From assembly GCF_026427715.1 (NCBI RefSeq), contig NZ_CP107558.1, positions 595,001-659,000 on the forward strand: DNA of 64,000 nucleotides. The letters run 5' to 3'. The DNA comes from Methylocystis sp. MJC1 (lineage in GTDB: Bacteria; Pseudomonadota; Alphaproteobacteria; Rhizobiales; Beijerinckiaceae). The translations under genes and the position numbers were made by a program. Position 1 is the stretch's first letter; every line of letters begins with the position of its first letter. The notes beneath the pieces are model-generated. The model worked only from the letters and a program-made list of their open reading frames with translations. It was not told where the DNA came from and searched no databases. Shown here piece by piece: positions 1 to 8,988 of the stretch.

Positions 1-431
1 TCGTCATCCGCCATCACGCGATAATGGCAGGCGAGCGCCAGCTCGAAAGCGCCGCCCAGGCACACGCCGTTGATGGCGATGGCGAAGGGCTTGCCGCAGG
101 TTTCGAGCTTTCGATAGAGCAGCGAGAGCTTGCGCGAATTTTCGAAGAAGAGCTTGTTGGCGACTTCCTCGCCTTGCTCCTTCAGCGCCTTGGCGTATTG
201 CGCCGCGCCCTGTTGCAGCATGGAAAGATCGGCGCCGCCCGAGAAGGCGCTCTTGCCCGAGGCGATGACGCAACCCTTGATGTCGGCGTTGTTGACCACG
301 GCGTCGATGACAGAGTCGAGCTCCGCCATCACTTCCGGGTTGATGACGTTCATCGAGCGGCCAGGCATGTCCCAGGTAAGGAGCGCAACGCCGTCGGCGC
401 CGGTCTCGAAGCGGAAATTGGCGAGGTTCAT
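1..431 (-). CDS. Enoyl-CoA hydratase (crotonase) domain protein, N-terminal part only; probable FadB/FadJ-type fatty oxidation complex subunit
   Basis: The minus strand opens at an ATG at 431 and runs off the window edge after 143 complete codons. The visible part is a crotonase fold: a nucleotide-type SGGADLSML stretch at residues 64-72 and NGVCLGGAFE at 121-130, whose final Glu130 aligns with the catalytic Glu of FadB hydratase domains. Crotonases hydrate trans-2-enoyl-CoA in beta-oxidation. It is the last visible gene of a minus-strand run after acyl-CoA dehydrogenase and thiolase, the usual alphaproteobacterial order for a bifunctional hydratase/3-hydroxyacyl-CoA dehydrogenase. The dehydrogenase half would lie outside the window, so fusion is inferred. 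Confidence 0.85.
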   Translation of the reverse strand, partial: MNLANFRFETGADGVALLTWDMPGRSMNVINPEVMAELDSVIDAVVNNADIKGCVIASGKSAFSGGADLSMLQQGAAQYAKALKEQGEEVANKLFFENSRKLSLLYRKLETCGKPFAIAINGVCLGGAFELALACHYRVMADD

Positions 432-451
432 TGTTTCGCTCCCAAAAGATC

Positions 452-567
452 TGTTCGACTCCCTCTCCCGCTCGCGGGAGAGGGTCGCCCCGCGAAGCGG
501 GGTCGGGTGAGGGCCCTCATCCGTCATGCCTTCGGCATGACACCTTCTTCCGCGCGCGGGAGAAGGA
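452..567. repeat. Intercistronic palindromic repeat, copy 1
   Basis: The gap between the thiolase and the crotonase gene is filled by back-to-back hairpins: a perfect CCCTCTCCCGC/GCGGGAGAGGG stem at 461-484, then a CCCCGC/GCGGGG stem at 487-501, then a GTCATGCC/GGCATGAC stem near 524-541, and an outer GCGGGAGAAGG end. The same order of modules is found at 1803-1940 between the thiolase and the dehydrogenase. It looks like a mobile REP/MITE-like element that also sits inside the transcript. Confidence 0.8.
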
Positions 568-575
568 GGGGCGCG

Positions 576-1784
576 TCAAACCCGCTCGATAATCGTCGCA
601 GTTCCCATTCCCGCGCCGATGCAAAGCGTCACGAGCGCCGTTCCCTTGCCCGTGCGCTCCAATTCGTCGATCGCCGTGCCGACGAGCATGGCGCCGGTCG
701 CGCCGAGCGGATGGCCCATCGCGATGGCGCCGCCGTTCGGATTCACTTTCGCGGGGTCGAGATCGAAGGCTTGCAGGTAGCGCAGCACGACGGCGGCGAA
801 AGCCTCGTTGATTTCGATGAGGTCGATGTCGTCGAGCGTCATCCCTGAGCGTTCGAGCACCTTCTTCGTCACGTCCACGGGGCCGGTCAGCATGATCGCG
901 GGTTCGGAGCCGATATTGGCGAAGGCGCGAATGCGGGCGCGAGGCTTCAGACCAAGTTTTTCGCCGGCTTCCTTCGAGCCGACGAGAACGGCGGCTGCGC
1001 CGTCGACGATGCCCGAAGAATTGCCGGCGTGATGCACGTAGTTCAGCTTTTCGATCGCCGGATAGGCCTGGATCGCCACCGCGTCGAAGCCGCCCTGCTC
1101 GGCGAAGAAGCCGAAGGAGGGCTTCAGCGCCGCGAGCGACTGCATATTGGTGTCCGGCCGCATATGCTCGTCGCGGTCGAGGATGGTGAGGCCGTTAACG
1201 TCCTTCACCGGCACGACGGATTTCGCGAAGCGGCCTTCCGTCCAGGCGGTCGCGGCGCGCTTTTGCGACTCGACGGCAAAGGCGTCGACGTCGTCGCGCG
1301 TAAAACCGTATTTCGTCGCGATGAGATCGGCCGAGACGCCCTGCGGCATGAAATAAGAGGGAATGGCGATGGTCGGATCGACTGGCCAGGCGCCGCCTGA
1401 GGCGCCGATGCCGACACGGCTCATGCTCTCGACGCCGCCGCCGATGGTGAGATCGTGCTGGCCCGACATGATTTCGCCAGCCGCGAAATTCACCGAGTCG
1501 AGGCCGGAGGCGCAGAAGCGGTTGATCTGCACGCCGGGCACTTTGTACGAATAGCCTGAGGCGATTGCCGAAGCGCGCGCAATGTCGCCGCCTGCTTCTC
1601 CAACAGGGTCGACGCAACCGAGAATAACGTCGTCGACCTCGGCGCCGGCAAGGTTGTTGCGCTCCTTGATCGCGGTCAGCGCCGTATTGGCGAGGCCGAG
1701 CGAGGAGACCTCATGCAGCGAACCATCCGGCTTGCCGCGCCCGCGCGGCGTGCGAACGGCGTCGTAGATATAGGCTTCGGGCAT
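576..1784 (-). CDS. Acetyl-CoA C-acetyltransferase / 3-ketoacyl-CoA thiolase
   Basis: This 402-residue protein has the full thiolase signature set: nucleophilic Cys91 in NRFCASGLD, the GHPLG box with His358, and the C-terminal Cys388 in LCIGAGMG. Length is normal for the family. It cleaves 3-ketoacyl-CoA with CoA as the last step of beta-oxidation, or condenses acetyl-CoA in reverse. The ATG at 1784 is preceded by an AAGAGGAAA-type ribosome site. It lies between the acyl-CoA dehydrogenase upstream and the crotonase-domain gene downstream, all on the minus strand, which supports degradation rather than a dedicated PHA role, although biosynthetic use cannot be excluded. Confidence 0.95.
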   Translation of the reverse strand: MPEAYIYDAVRTPRGRGKPDGSLHEVSSLGLANTALTAIKERNNLAGAEVDDVILGCVDPVGEAGGDIARASAIASGYSYKVPGVQINRFCASGLDSVNFAAGEIMSGQHDLTIGGGVESMSRVGIGASGGAWPVDPTIAIPSYFMPQGVSADLIATKYGFTRDDVDAFAVESQKRAATAWTEGRFAKSVVPVKDVNGLTILDRDEHMRPDTNMQSLAALKPSFGFFAEQGGFDAVAIQAYPAIEKLNYVHHAGNSSGIVDGAAAVLVGSKEAGEKLGLKPRARIRAFANIGSEPAIMLTGPVDVTKKVLERSGMTLDDIDLIEINEAFAAVVLRYLQAFDLDPAKVNPNGGAIAMGHPLGATGAMLVGTAIDELERTGKGTALVTLCIGAGMGTATIIERV

Positions 1785-1799
1785 GATGTTTCCTCTTTC

Positions 1800-1945
1800 T
1801 TATCGCTTTCCCCTCTCCCGCTTGCGGGAGAGGGTGGCCCTCGCGTGCGCGAGGGTCGGGTGAGGGCCCTCATCCATCATGCCATGAGTCATCTCAAAGA
1901 AGCTTGCGGCATGACGCCTTCTCCCGCGAGCGGGAGAAGGGATTC
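1800..1945. repeat. Intercistronic palindromic repeat, copy 2
   Basis: This fills the gap between the acyl-CoA dehydrogenase and thiolase genes. It repeats the plan of copy 1: CCCTCTCCCGC/GCGGGAGAGGG hairpin, a second short hairpin, the shared GGGTGAGGGCCCTCATCC block, a GTCAT-type arm, and a terminal CTTCTCCCGCGAGCGGGAGAAGG hairpin-like end. The central part is longer than in copy 1. Confidence 0.8.
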
Positions 1946-1951
1946 GCTTGC

Positions 1952-3745
1952 TTAAAACATCTCCGGCGCCAGTGACATCATCGTGTCGGCGCCGCTCACG
2001 ATGCGCGCGAGGCGCAAGCTCGTCTCGGGGAGCATGCGCTCCATATAGAAGCGCGCGGTCGTCAGCTTCGCCTCCATCAGCGCTGCAGTCTCGGGCTCGC
2101 GCGCTTTCTTCTCCATCGCCGCGGCGGCGATCTTCACCCACATCAAAGCGAGCGCGACGCGGCCCAGCAGATGCATATAATCATAGGACGCCGCTCCGGC
2201 GTTGTCGGGCTTCGCCATGGCGTTCTGCATCAGCCACATGGAGGCCTTCTGCAGATCGGCGAGCGCCGCCTGCGCGGGCGCGACATAGGGCTTCATCGCT
2301 TCATTGGCGCTATGGCCGCCCAAAAGCTCCGCGCCTTCCTTGAAGAAAGCCATGATGGCGCGCCCGCCCTCGCGCGGCAGCTTGCGGCCGACGAGGTCGA
2401 GCGCCTGAATGCCATTGGCGCCCTCGTAGATCATGGCGATGCGCGCGTCGCGCACGAATTGCTCCATGCCCCATTCACGAATATAGCCATGCCCGCCGAA
2501 GACCTGTTGCGCCTTCACGGCGTTCTCGAAGCCGACGTCGGCGAGCATGCCTTTCAAAACCGGCGTCATCAGGCCCAGGCGATCGTCCGCCGCCTGTCGC
2601 GCCGCCCGATCGTCGGAGCGATGCGCAATGTCGCTGTCGAGCGCGGCCGAGAGCGCCAAAGCGCGCGCCGCCTCGTTGAAGGCCTTGATCTCGAGCAGCA
2701 TGCGCCGCACGTCGGGGTGCACGATGATGGGGTCGGCTTTCTTGTCCGGATATTGCGGGCCCGTCAGCGCGCGGCCCTGCAGGCGCTCCTTGGCGTAGGC
2801 GAGCGCGTTTTGATACGCGACCTCGGACTGCGCGAGCCCCTGCATGGCGACGCCGAGCCGCGCCTCGTTCATCATCACGAACATGGCGTTGAGGCCGCGA
2901 TTGGCCTCGCCGATGAGATAGCCCGTCGCGCCGTCGTAATTCATCACGCAAGTGGCGTTGCCGTGAATGCCCATCTTTTCTTCGATGGAGCCGCAGGAGA
3001 CGCCGTTGCGTTGCCCAAGCGACCCGTCGGCGTTCACCAGCACCTTCGGCGCGATGAAGAGCGAGATGCCCTTCACGCCGGCCGGCGCGCCCTCGATTCG
3101 CGCCAGCACGAGGTGGATGATGTTCTCGGAAAGATCGTGCTCGCCAGCGGAGATGAAAATCTTCTGGCCGGTGATGGCGTAGGAGCCGTCTGCGCGCGGG
3201 ACCGCCTTGGTGGTGAGGAGCCCCAGATCCGTGCCGCATTGCGGCTCGGTCAGATTCATCGTGCCGGTCCAGCGGCCTTCGATCATCGCCGGCGCATAGA
3301 GCTTCTTTAGCTCCTGCGAGCCATGCGTGAGCAGCGCCGCCAGCGCCCCCTGGGTGAGCCCCGGATACATCGCGAAGGCCATGTTCGCCGAGGAGGCGAA
3401 TTCGCTCATGGCCATGGTGAGCGTGTAAGGCAGCGCCTGGCCGCCAAATTCCGGCGGCGCGGAGAGGCCGATCCAGCCCCCGCCGGCATAAGCCTCGAAA
3501 GCCGGTTTGAAGCCTGCGGGCGTCGTGACGCTCCCGTCCGGATGGCGCTTGCAGCCATTGGCGTCGCCGGATTGGTTGAGCGGCGCGAGAACCTCTTCGC
3601 AGAGCCTACCCGCTTCGCCGAGAATTTGGCCCACCAACTCGGGCGAGGCGTCCGCGAAGCCTTCCAGATTGCCGAAACGTTGAATGTTCAGAACGTCGTT
3701 GAGGAGAAACAGCGTGTCGTCGACGGGCGCTTTATAGCTCGGCAT
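1952..3745 (-). CDS. Acyl-CoA dehydrogenase, long (about 600 aa) FadE-like type
   Basis: The 597-residue product has the acyl-CoA dehydrogenase middle and C-terminal signatures: LTEPQCGTDLGL near residue 165, a GEHDLSENI FAD-pocket stretch, and QQVFGGHGYIREWGMEQFVRDARI with the arginine/glutamate region typical of the large class. A further C-terminal domain of about 120 residues follows, as in the acetyl-CoA-dehydrogenase-like C-terminal family. It oxidises acyl-CoA to enoyl-CoA with electrons passing to ETF. I chose ATG 3745 over an upstream in-frame start because AGGAG lies 6 bases before it and homology begins at MPSYKAPVDD. First gene of the operon. Confidence 0.93.
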   Translation of the reverse strand: MPSYKAPVDDTLFLLNDVLNIQRFGNLEGFADASPELVGQILGEAGRLCEEVLAPLNQSGDANGCKRHPDGSVTTPAGFKPAFEAYAGGGWIGLSAPPEFGGQALPYTLTMAMSEFASSANMAFAMYPGLTQGALAALLTHGSQELKKLYAPAMIEGRWTGTMNLTEPQCGTDLGLLTTKAVPRADGSYAITGQKIFISAGEHDLSENIIHLVLARIEGAPAGVKGISLFIAPKVLVNADGSLGQRNGVSCGSIEEKMGIHGNATCVMNYDGATGYLIGEANRGLNAMFVMMNEARLGVAMQGLAQSEVAYQNALAYAKERLQGRALTGPQYPDKKADPIIVHPDVRRMLLEIKAFNEAARALALSAALDSDIAHRSDDRAARQAADDRLGLMTPVLKGMLADVGFENAVKAQQVFGGHGYIREWGMEQFVRDARIAMIYEGANGIQALDLVGRKLPREGGRAIMAFFKEGAELLGGHSANEAMKPYVAPAQAALADLQKASMWLMQNAMAKPDNAGAASYDYMHLLGRVALALMWVKIAAAAMEKKAREPETAALMEAKLTTARFYMERMLPETSLRLARIVSGADTMMSLAPEMF

Positions 3746-3980
3746 CAAAGGCTCCTTGCAGATTCCCCAGAGCCGGGTGGCCCCGACTCGGGGGAGGGAC
3801 GCCGTTCGCGTCTTAGGTAGAGGGGGCCGCCGGTCCGCGCAATAGGACATGAACGCAGCTCAAAACGGCTTTGAGGGAATGTCTAATTCAGCGATCTTAT
3901 CCGCAGCTGAGCGATTCGCTTGCTCGAGCCGATCAGATTTGTGTGACCTGAGTGCGCGCGCCCTCGACGCCCAGACTGCG

Positions 3981-3997
3981 GTTAACGGCTTATTTAC
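3981..3997. promoter_or_regulatory. Possible CtrA-type site upstream of the PodJ-like gene
   Basis: TTAA at 3982-3985, seven bases, then TTTA at 3993-3996, one mismatch from the alphaproteobacterial CtrA consensus TTAA-N7-TTAA. It sits about 130 bases before the PodJ-like start. A short match of this kind occurs by chance, so the assignment rests mainly on the gene it precedes. Confidence 0.3.
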
Positions 3998-4002
3998 CTT
4001 GA

Positions 4003-4039
4003 TTGACGGAAAGTCGCCGTCAACGACGCCGCGGCGTCG
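4003..4039. promoter_or_regulatory. Two palindromes upstream of the PodJ-like gene
   Basis: An inverted repeat TTGACGG/CCGTCAA (4003-4023) is followed at once by a perfect 16-bp palindrome CGACGCCGCGGCGTCG (4024-4039). Both lie about 90-125 bases before the start codon, in the otherwise gene-free 3746-4128 gap. They could be operator sites or 5-prime-UTR structure; no T-tract follows. Confidence 0.35.
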
Positions 4040-4128
4040 AGCGTAAAGCGCGATTCGCGCGGTCCCTGCGTCGGTTCTCCTAGTTCCTCTCGAGCTATCC
4101 GTCAGTCGGATCCGCCGGACATAGACTT

Positions 4129-7100
4129 ATGAGCAAGGGTCTTTCCCGCAAATACCGTGGTCCCGATTACGATGCGCGCGACGCCGCTCGCGCTGAGGCG
4201 CGCCGTTCGGGAAAAAGCCTCGGCGACTGGCTCGACGACGCGATCCGGGAGCCCGCCCAGGATGACGACGAGAACGAACTCGATTCGGACGAGGGCGATC
4301 GTCTGGAGGAAATCACTCGCCGCCTCGCCCGCCCGAGCGGCGAGCGCCGTCGTGAACGCGACGATTTCCGTCAGCCGCGTCGTTGGCGGGACGACGTCGA
4401 TGATATGCGCGCTTCCTCTCGACGGCGTCGAGAAGACGCCTTCGAGGAGGATGAGGAACGCGCGCCCCGGGAACGCGACGGCGTTGCATCCCGTGAGCGC
4501 CTTGAGCGGGAACCGGTCGGGCGGCGGCCGCGCGACGAGCGGCGCTTGGATGCGGAGGCCATCGTCGCCGAGGCGACGGAGGTGGTCGAGCGCCGCGTCG
4601 CGGCCAGCGAGCGCCACGCGGCGCGCGCCTTCGAAAACCTCGCCGATCTGATCAAGCGCGGCCAGCGCAGCGGCGAAAGCGTCGCGATCAAGCGTGCGGT
4701 TTCCGCTTTCGCTGAACGCGCCGACGCCAGCGAGCGTCAGACCGCGCGCGCTTTGAAGAATCTCACGGGCATGCTGGAGCAGCATCAGCGTGGGCGCGAA
4801 ACCGCGGAGGAAGGGCTTGCCTATCTTGCCGAACGACTCGGACGCATCGAGTCGCGGCTTGCCGAGCAGCCCTCTTCGAATGTGAGCGTGCGGCCGATCC
4901 GCTCGGCCTTGGCGCGGCTGGAATCGCGGCTCGATCGTCTGGCGAGCCCCGAACGCGACGCGGATGTCGAAGCGGCGTTGAGCGGCCTGGATCGCCGCCT
5001 CGACGATATTTCGCGTCGCCTCGAGAACGAGCAAGCGGCGCCTGCCGCGCCGGCGGCAAACGCCGCGATGAGCGGCGCTAGTTCCGCCGCCTTGGAGCAG
5101 GGTCTGCGCTCGGGTCAGCAACTTCCCCGCCGGCCCCTCGTCGACGCCATCGCCGAGATTACACAGCGCCAGCGCGTCCTCGACGAGTCCGTCGCGCCGC
5201 CCGCGCCCCCGGCGCCGGCTCCCGCGATGGAGCTTTGGGAAGGCGAACCGCCCGCCAAGCGCTTCGCCGCGCTGACCGCCTCGCTCGAAACCCTGTTGCA
5301 GCAAATGGAAAGCCTTCGCCAGCAGGGCGGAGAGCGCGCCGACCAGCAGCTGGTGACGATGCGGCAGGTCGAGGGGCTGCGCCGCGAAATCGAGGAAATG
5401 TCGCGGGCCGTCGGCGATCTCGCGCCGCGCGCCTCCGTCGCCGCCGTCGAGGCGGCGCTGCGCGATCTTTCGCGCCGCATCGAGACGCAGCGGGATCGCG
5501 GCGTCGCAGAGGACCTTCTGGCGCCGGCCGAGCGGATCGCGGGAGAGCTGCGGTCCGTCGTGAAGGAGCTCGATCCGAGCCCGATCCTGCGCAGCCTCGA
5601 CGCGGACATTCAGGCGATTGGCCGTCGGCTCGACGCCATGCAGCAGCCCGACGCCGCCGACATGGCGGCGATCCATCAGCTTTCGGCGCAAGCGCGTGAG
5701 ATCAAGGACCAGCTTGCCGCCATGGCGGCGCGGCCGCTGCCGCTCGAAAAGCTCGAAACCCGGCTTTTCGATCTGACACAGCGCGTCGACGGGCTGGCGC
5801 ATGCGAGCGCTGGTCCGGCGCAAGCCGCCGCCGCCCTGGACATGGGCGAATTGGTGCGGTCGATCCGCTCGATCGTCGCTTCGGAAACCAGCACGAGCTT
5901 CGAGACCTTCAACAGCCGTCTCGAATATCTCGCGGGCAAATTCGACGAAGCCGTTCTCAGCGCGGGCGCCAAGCGCTTCGACGAGCTGGGGCAGCGCATC
6001 GATGCGCTCGGCCGTACGCTTGGCGAACGGATTGAAGGCGTCGCCGCTCAAAAGCCCACCGACACAGCGGCGCTCGAGCAGTTGATCGCCAATCTGGGCC
6101 GTAAGGTCGACTCCGTCCTCGACGACCGGCCGCATGCGCCCGGTTTCGAGGAGCTTGGCCGCAAGCTCGAGCGCCTGGAAAAGCGTTTCGATCCGGCGGA
6201 GATGGCGGCGCGTCCCGTCGCCGATCGGCAATTCGCCGAACTGGCGCAACGCATCGACGTCGTGCGCGAAACCGCGGCGCAGAGTCTCGACCGCAGCGCG
6301 CCCGACAATCCTCAGCTGGACGAGATCGCCCAACGTCTCGAGCGCATGCAGAGCGCGCTCGCGCAGCGCGCCGAGGAGTCCTATCGCGTCGAGGCGCAGC
6401 ACAAGGACCTCACGGCGCTGGTCGAGCAGCTCGCCACGCGCATGAATCAGGCGCTCGATCCGCGCGGCGACGCAGAGGCGTTGAAGGCCCTCGAACGCCA
6501 GATCGGCGCCCTGTCGCAGCGCCTCGACCGCAGCGATCGCAACGGCGCGGCGCTAGCGGGCGTCGAAACGCGGATCGCCGCACTCGTCGCGCAGATGGAG
6601 GACACGAAGGCGGCGACGACGCTCGCGGCCGAAGAAGCGGTGCGCCGCGCCACGCAGGATATTCTGCGTCAGGCGAACCCCGCGCCGGGCGCGCTTCGGG
6701 AAGCGCTGGAGCGAGAGCTTTCAGACATCCGCAAGGCGCAGGATGAAGCCGGCGAGCGCACGCATGAGACCTTGCTCGCCGTGCACGAAACGCTGGAGCG
6801 CGTCGTCGATCGTCTGGCGATGTTCGAGGACGAGCTGACCGAAATTCGCGCCGAAGCGCCGACCGCCGCGCAATTCTCCGCCCCCGCCGCATCCCCGCGT
6901 CGCGGCGATGCGCGCGCGCCGGAGCTTGCTGTCGAGCCGCGCTCGGCTCCCCGTGCGGGCTCGGGCGACGACGAAAATCTGATGGATTTGCTGGTGCCGC
7001 CAGGCGCCCCGCGCCCGCCGCGCCGTGAGCCCGGATTTGCGTCGCCCAGCGCCAAGCCGGAGAGGTCCGAGCCGGTTCAGACCGACTTTATCGCGGCCGC

Positions 7101-8292
7101 GCGCCGGGCGGCGCAGCAGGCGGCTATGGACGCCGAGACGGCCGAAAAGGCCCAGCAGGCGCGGCGCGCGTCTGGCCGGCAGGCAAGCGCGTCGGCTGCG
7201 GAGCAGAACCAGGCCAAGGGGGGCTTGGTCGGGGCCATTCAGGAACGTAAGCGTCCGCTACTCCTCGGCCTCGGCGCGCTGGTGCTGCTCATCGGCGCCT
7301 ATCAGATCGCGCGCGTCGGCATTCAAAGCGCAGACGTCAACGCTCATGCCAATCACGAGATGAGCGAAGCGGATCCGGTCGGCGCGGAAACAGCGCCGAG
7401 CGCCGAGGCCCCGTCCGCCGCGCCGGTCGAGTCGGCTCCGGCGGCTAAAGCTGGAACGCCCGCCGAGCCCGCCCGCGCGCCCGAGACGCCGAAAGCGCCG
7501 CCGCCGCCGCGCATGATTGCGCCGCATACCGAAAACAAGCCTGTCGACCCGACCCCGGTCGGATCGATCTCCAGTCCGAATCCGCTGTCGGCGCCCGACG
7601 CCATCGGCGTCATCAAATCCTTGGCGCAGCAAGGCATGCCGGCGGCGCAATATGAGCTGGCGGTTCGCTATGCCGACGGACGCGGCGTCGCGCGCGACGC
7701 AAAAACCGCTGCGGAGTGGTTCGAGAAGGCGGCGAGCCAAGGCCTGGCGCCGGCGCTATACCGGCTCGGCTCCTTCTATGAGAAGGGGGTAGGCGTCGAG
7801 CGCGACTATGCGCGCGCCCGCAAATACTACCTTTCCGCCGCCGAGGCCGGCAACGCTCGCGCCATGCACAATCTCGCGGTGCTGCTTGCCGAGGGTGGGG
7901 ACGGCGGCAAGCCGGATTACCCCGCGGCCTCGGGATGGTTCCACAAGGCGGCGGAATATGGCGTGCGCGACAGCCAGTATAATCTGGCGATCCTTTACGC
8001 TCGGGGGCTCGGCGTCACGCAGAGCCTTACCCAGTCCTATTTGTGGTTCTCCGCAGCAGCGGAGCAGGGCGACGCCGACGCCGGCAAGAAACGCGACGAG
8101 GTTGCCGCGCGGCTCGACTCGAAGGAGCTTGCGACCGCCAAATCCCTGGCGGCGGGTTTCCACGCCAAAGAGCCCGTTCGCGAGGCCAATGACGTTCTGC
8201 CGCCCAAGGGCGGCTGGGAGAGCGTCAAGGATCCGAGCGCCGCGAAGGGCGGGACGAAGCCAGCACAAAAGGCTAAACTGTCCGCGATTTGA
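4129..8292 (+). CDS. PodJ-like polar localisation factor: coiled-coil, one membrane segment, Sel1 repeats
   Basis: A 1387-residue protein with a charged N-terminus (YRGPDYDARDAARAEARRSGKSLGDWLDDAI), about 900 residues of heptad-like coiled coil rich in Arg, Glu, Leu and Ala, a single hydrophobic segment (PLLLGLGALVLLIGAYQIA, about 1041-1060), a Pro/Ala linker, and four to five Sel1 repeats (about 1160-1340; A-x-Y-x-L-x-x-x-Y-x-x-G). This order matches rhizobial and Caulobacter PodJ, which marks a cell pole and recruits division and adhesion factors, with the Sel1 part in the periplasm. No C-terminal peptidoglycan-binding domain is visible, a difference from Caulobacter PodJ. Monocistronic. 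Confidence 0.75.
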   Translation: MSKGLSRKYRGPDYDARDAARAEARRSGKSLGDWLDDAIREPAQDDDENELDSDEGDRLEEITRRLARPSGERRRERDDFRQPRRWRDDVDDMRASSRRRREDAFEEDEERAPRERDGVASRERLEREPVGRRPRDERRLDAEAIVAEATEVVERRVAASERHAARAFENLADLIKRGQRSGESVAIKRAVSAFAERADASERQTARALKNLTGMLEQHQRGRETAEEGLAYLAERLGRIESRLAEQPSSNVSVRPIRSALARLESRLDRLASPERDADVEAALSGLDRRLDDISRRLENEQAAPAAPAANAAMSGASSAALEQGLRSGQQLPRRPLVDAIAEITQRQRVLDESVAPPAPPAPAPAMELWEGEPPAKRFAALTASLETLLQQMESLRQQGGERADQQLVTMRQVEGLRREIEEMSRAVGDLAPRASVAAVEAALRDLSRRIETQRDRGVAEDLLAPAERIAGELRSVVKELDPSPILRSLDADIQAIGRRLDAMQQPDAADMAAIHQLSAQAREIKDQLAAMAARPLPLEKLETRLFDLTQRVDGLAHASAGPAQAAAALDMGELVRSIRSIVASETSTSFETFNSRLEYLAGKFDEAVLSAGAKRFDELGQRIDALGRTLGERIEGVAAQKPTDTAALEQLIANLGRKVDSVLDDRPHAPGFEELGRKLERLEKRFDPAEMAARPVADRQFAELAQRIDVVRETAAQSLDRSAPDNPQLDEIAQRLERMQSALAQRAEESYRVEAQHKDLTALVEQLATRMNQALDPRGDAEALKALERQIGALSQRLDRSDRNGAALAGVETRIAALVAQMEDTKAATTLAAEEAVRRATQDILRQANPAPGALREALERELSDIRKAQDEAGERTHETLLAVHETLERVVDRLAMFEDELTEIRAEAPTAAQFSAPAASPRRGDARAPELAVEPRSAPRAGSGDDENLMDLLVPPGAPRPPRREPGFASPSAKPERSEPVQTDFIAAARRAAQQAAMDAETAEKAQQARRASGRQASASAAEQNQAKGGLVGAIQERKRPLLLGLGALVLLIGAYQIARVGIQSADVNAHANHEMSEADPVGAETAPSAEAPSAAPVESAPAAKAGTPAEPARAPETPKAPPPPRMIAPHTENKPVDPTPVGSISSPNPLSAPDAIGVIKSLAQQGMPAAQYELAVRYADGRGVARDAKTAAEWFEKAASQGLAPALYRLGSFYEKGVGVERDYARARKYYLSAAEAGNARAMHNLAVLLAEGGDGGKPDYPAASGWFHKAAEYGVRDSQYNLAILYARGLGVTQSLTQSYLWFSAAAEQGDADAGKKRDEVAARLDSKELATAKSLAAGFHAKEPVREANDVLPPKGGWESVKDPSAAKGGTKPAQKAKLSAI

Positions 8293-8414
8293 GCGGTATG
8301 AAGGACGCCAGCCGTCAAGTTTTCGCCGCTCATTGCGGTTAATCGACGCCTGACGCATAACGTCGCGACGTCGCGGGCTTTTAGGGCCCGTGGCCGCTTC
8401 TTGGGAGAATCGGG

Positions 8415-8696
8415 ATGAGAAAGACCACCGCCGCGATCCTCGCCGTTTCGGCGATCGGGGCTTTGACGCTTGCGGCCGCGCCGGCCCGGGCCGATTCGGC
8501 TGGCGCCGCTGTGGCCGCCGGCATCGGCGGCTTCGCGCTCGGCGCCATTGCTGGCGGCGCGCTGGCCCAGCCGGCTCCGCCGCCGCCCGTCTATTACGCC
8601 CCGCCGCCTCCGCCGCGCTGCTGGGTCGAGCGCCGCCCGGTCTTCGACGAATATGGCGTCGAAATCGGCTCGCGTCCGCGCCGCATCTGCGAATAA
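8415..8696 (+). CDS. Small secreted Gly/Ala- and Pro-rich protein
   Basis: A 93-residue protein with a classical signal peptide (MRKTTAAILAVSAIGALTLAAAPARA, cleavage after ARA), a glycine/alanine hydrophobic stretch (AAGIGGFALGAIAGGALA), a proline run with tyrosines, and a C-terminal CWVERRPVFDEYGVEIG...RRIC segment holding two cysteines that could pair. GGGAG lies 6 bases before the ATG. Short proteins of this layout are common in Rhizobiales and have no known function. A strong terminator lies about 190 bases downstream. Confidence 0.7.
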   Translation: MRKTTAAILAVSAIGALTLAAAPARADSAGAAVAAGIGGFALGAIAGGALAQPAPPPPVYYAPPPPPRCWVERRPVFDEYGVEIGSRPRRICE

Positions 8697-8747
8697 GCGA
8701 CCCTGCGAATAACGCCATTTCCGTTTGAGCAGCTCGCATTGGGGGGT

Positions 8748-8850
8748 GTCATTCCCAGCGGGCTGAAAGCCCGACCGGGAATCCCGAGCCGCAAAGCGCT
8801 GGTTTTGCTCTGGATTCCTGATCGATTGCTTTGCGAGCGTCGGTAATGAC
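8748..8850. repeat. Dispersed GTCATTCCC...GGAATGAC repeat, copy 1
   Basis: The element begins GTCATTCCC, contains the hairpin GCGGGCTGAAAGCCCG, the phrase CTCTGGATTCC, and ends with GGTAATGAC. It shares this plan with copies at 24379-24484, 32728-32829 and 34554-34656 and a half copy at 60068-60104. All lie between genes. The ends are inverted with respect to each other. Confidence 0.8.
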
Positions 8851-8883
8851 ACCGAACCAATCAAGCGGAATCTCATAAAAGAG

Positions 8884-8930
8884 GCAGAGCGCCGGACCGC
8901 CGCACGCGGTCCGGCGCTCTGCTTCTATTT
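8884..8930 (+). terminator. Strong intrinsic terminator
   Basis: A perfect 17-bp stem (8884-8900 with 8906-8922), 5-base loop, followed by TTCTATTT on the plus strand. It closes the small secreted gene transcript and insulates the orphan gene starting at 8989. Confidence 0.85.
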
Positions 8931-8988
8931 ATGGCACGTCGGTTGCTCGTTCTTCGCCGCACCAATTCCAATGGCGAAGAGTACCCAC

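Noticed and set aside
3849..4046. 65-codon frame upstream of the PodJ-like gene
   Set aside because: No ribosome site, low complexity, and it would cover the likely promoter and palindromes.
4102..6402. 766-residue open frame on the minus strand opposite the PodJ-like gene
   Set aside because: Arg/Leu-rich shadow of a coiled-coil gene in GC-rich DNA. It has no domain, and the plus strand carries clear Sel1, membrane and coiled-coil structure.
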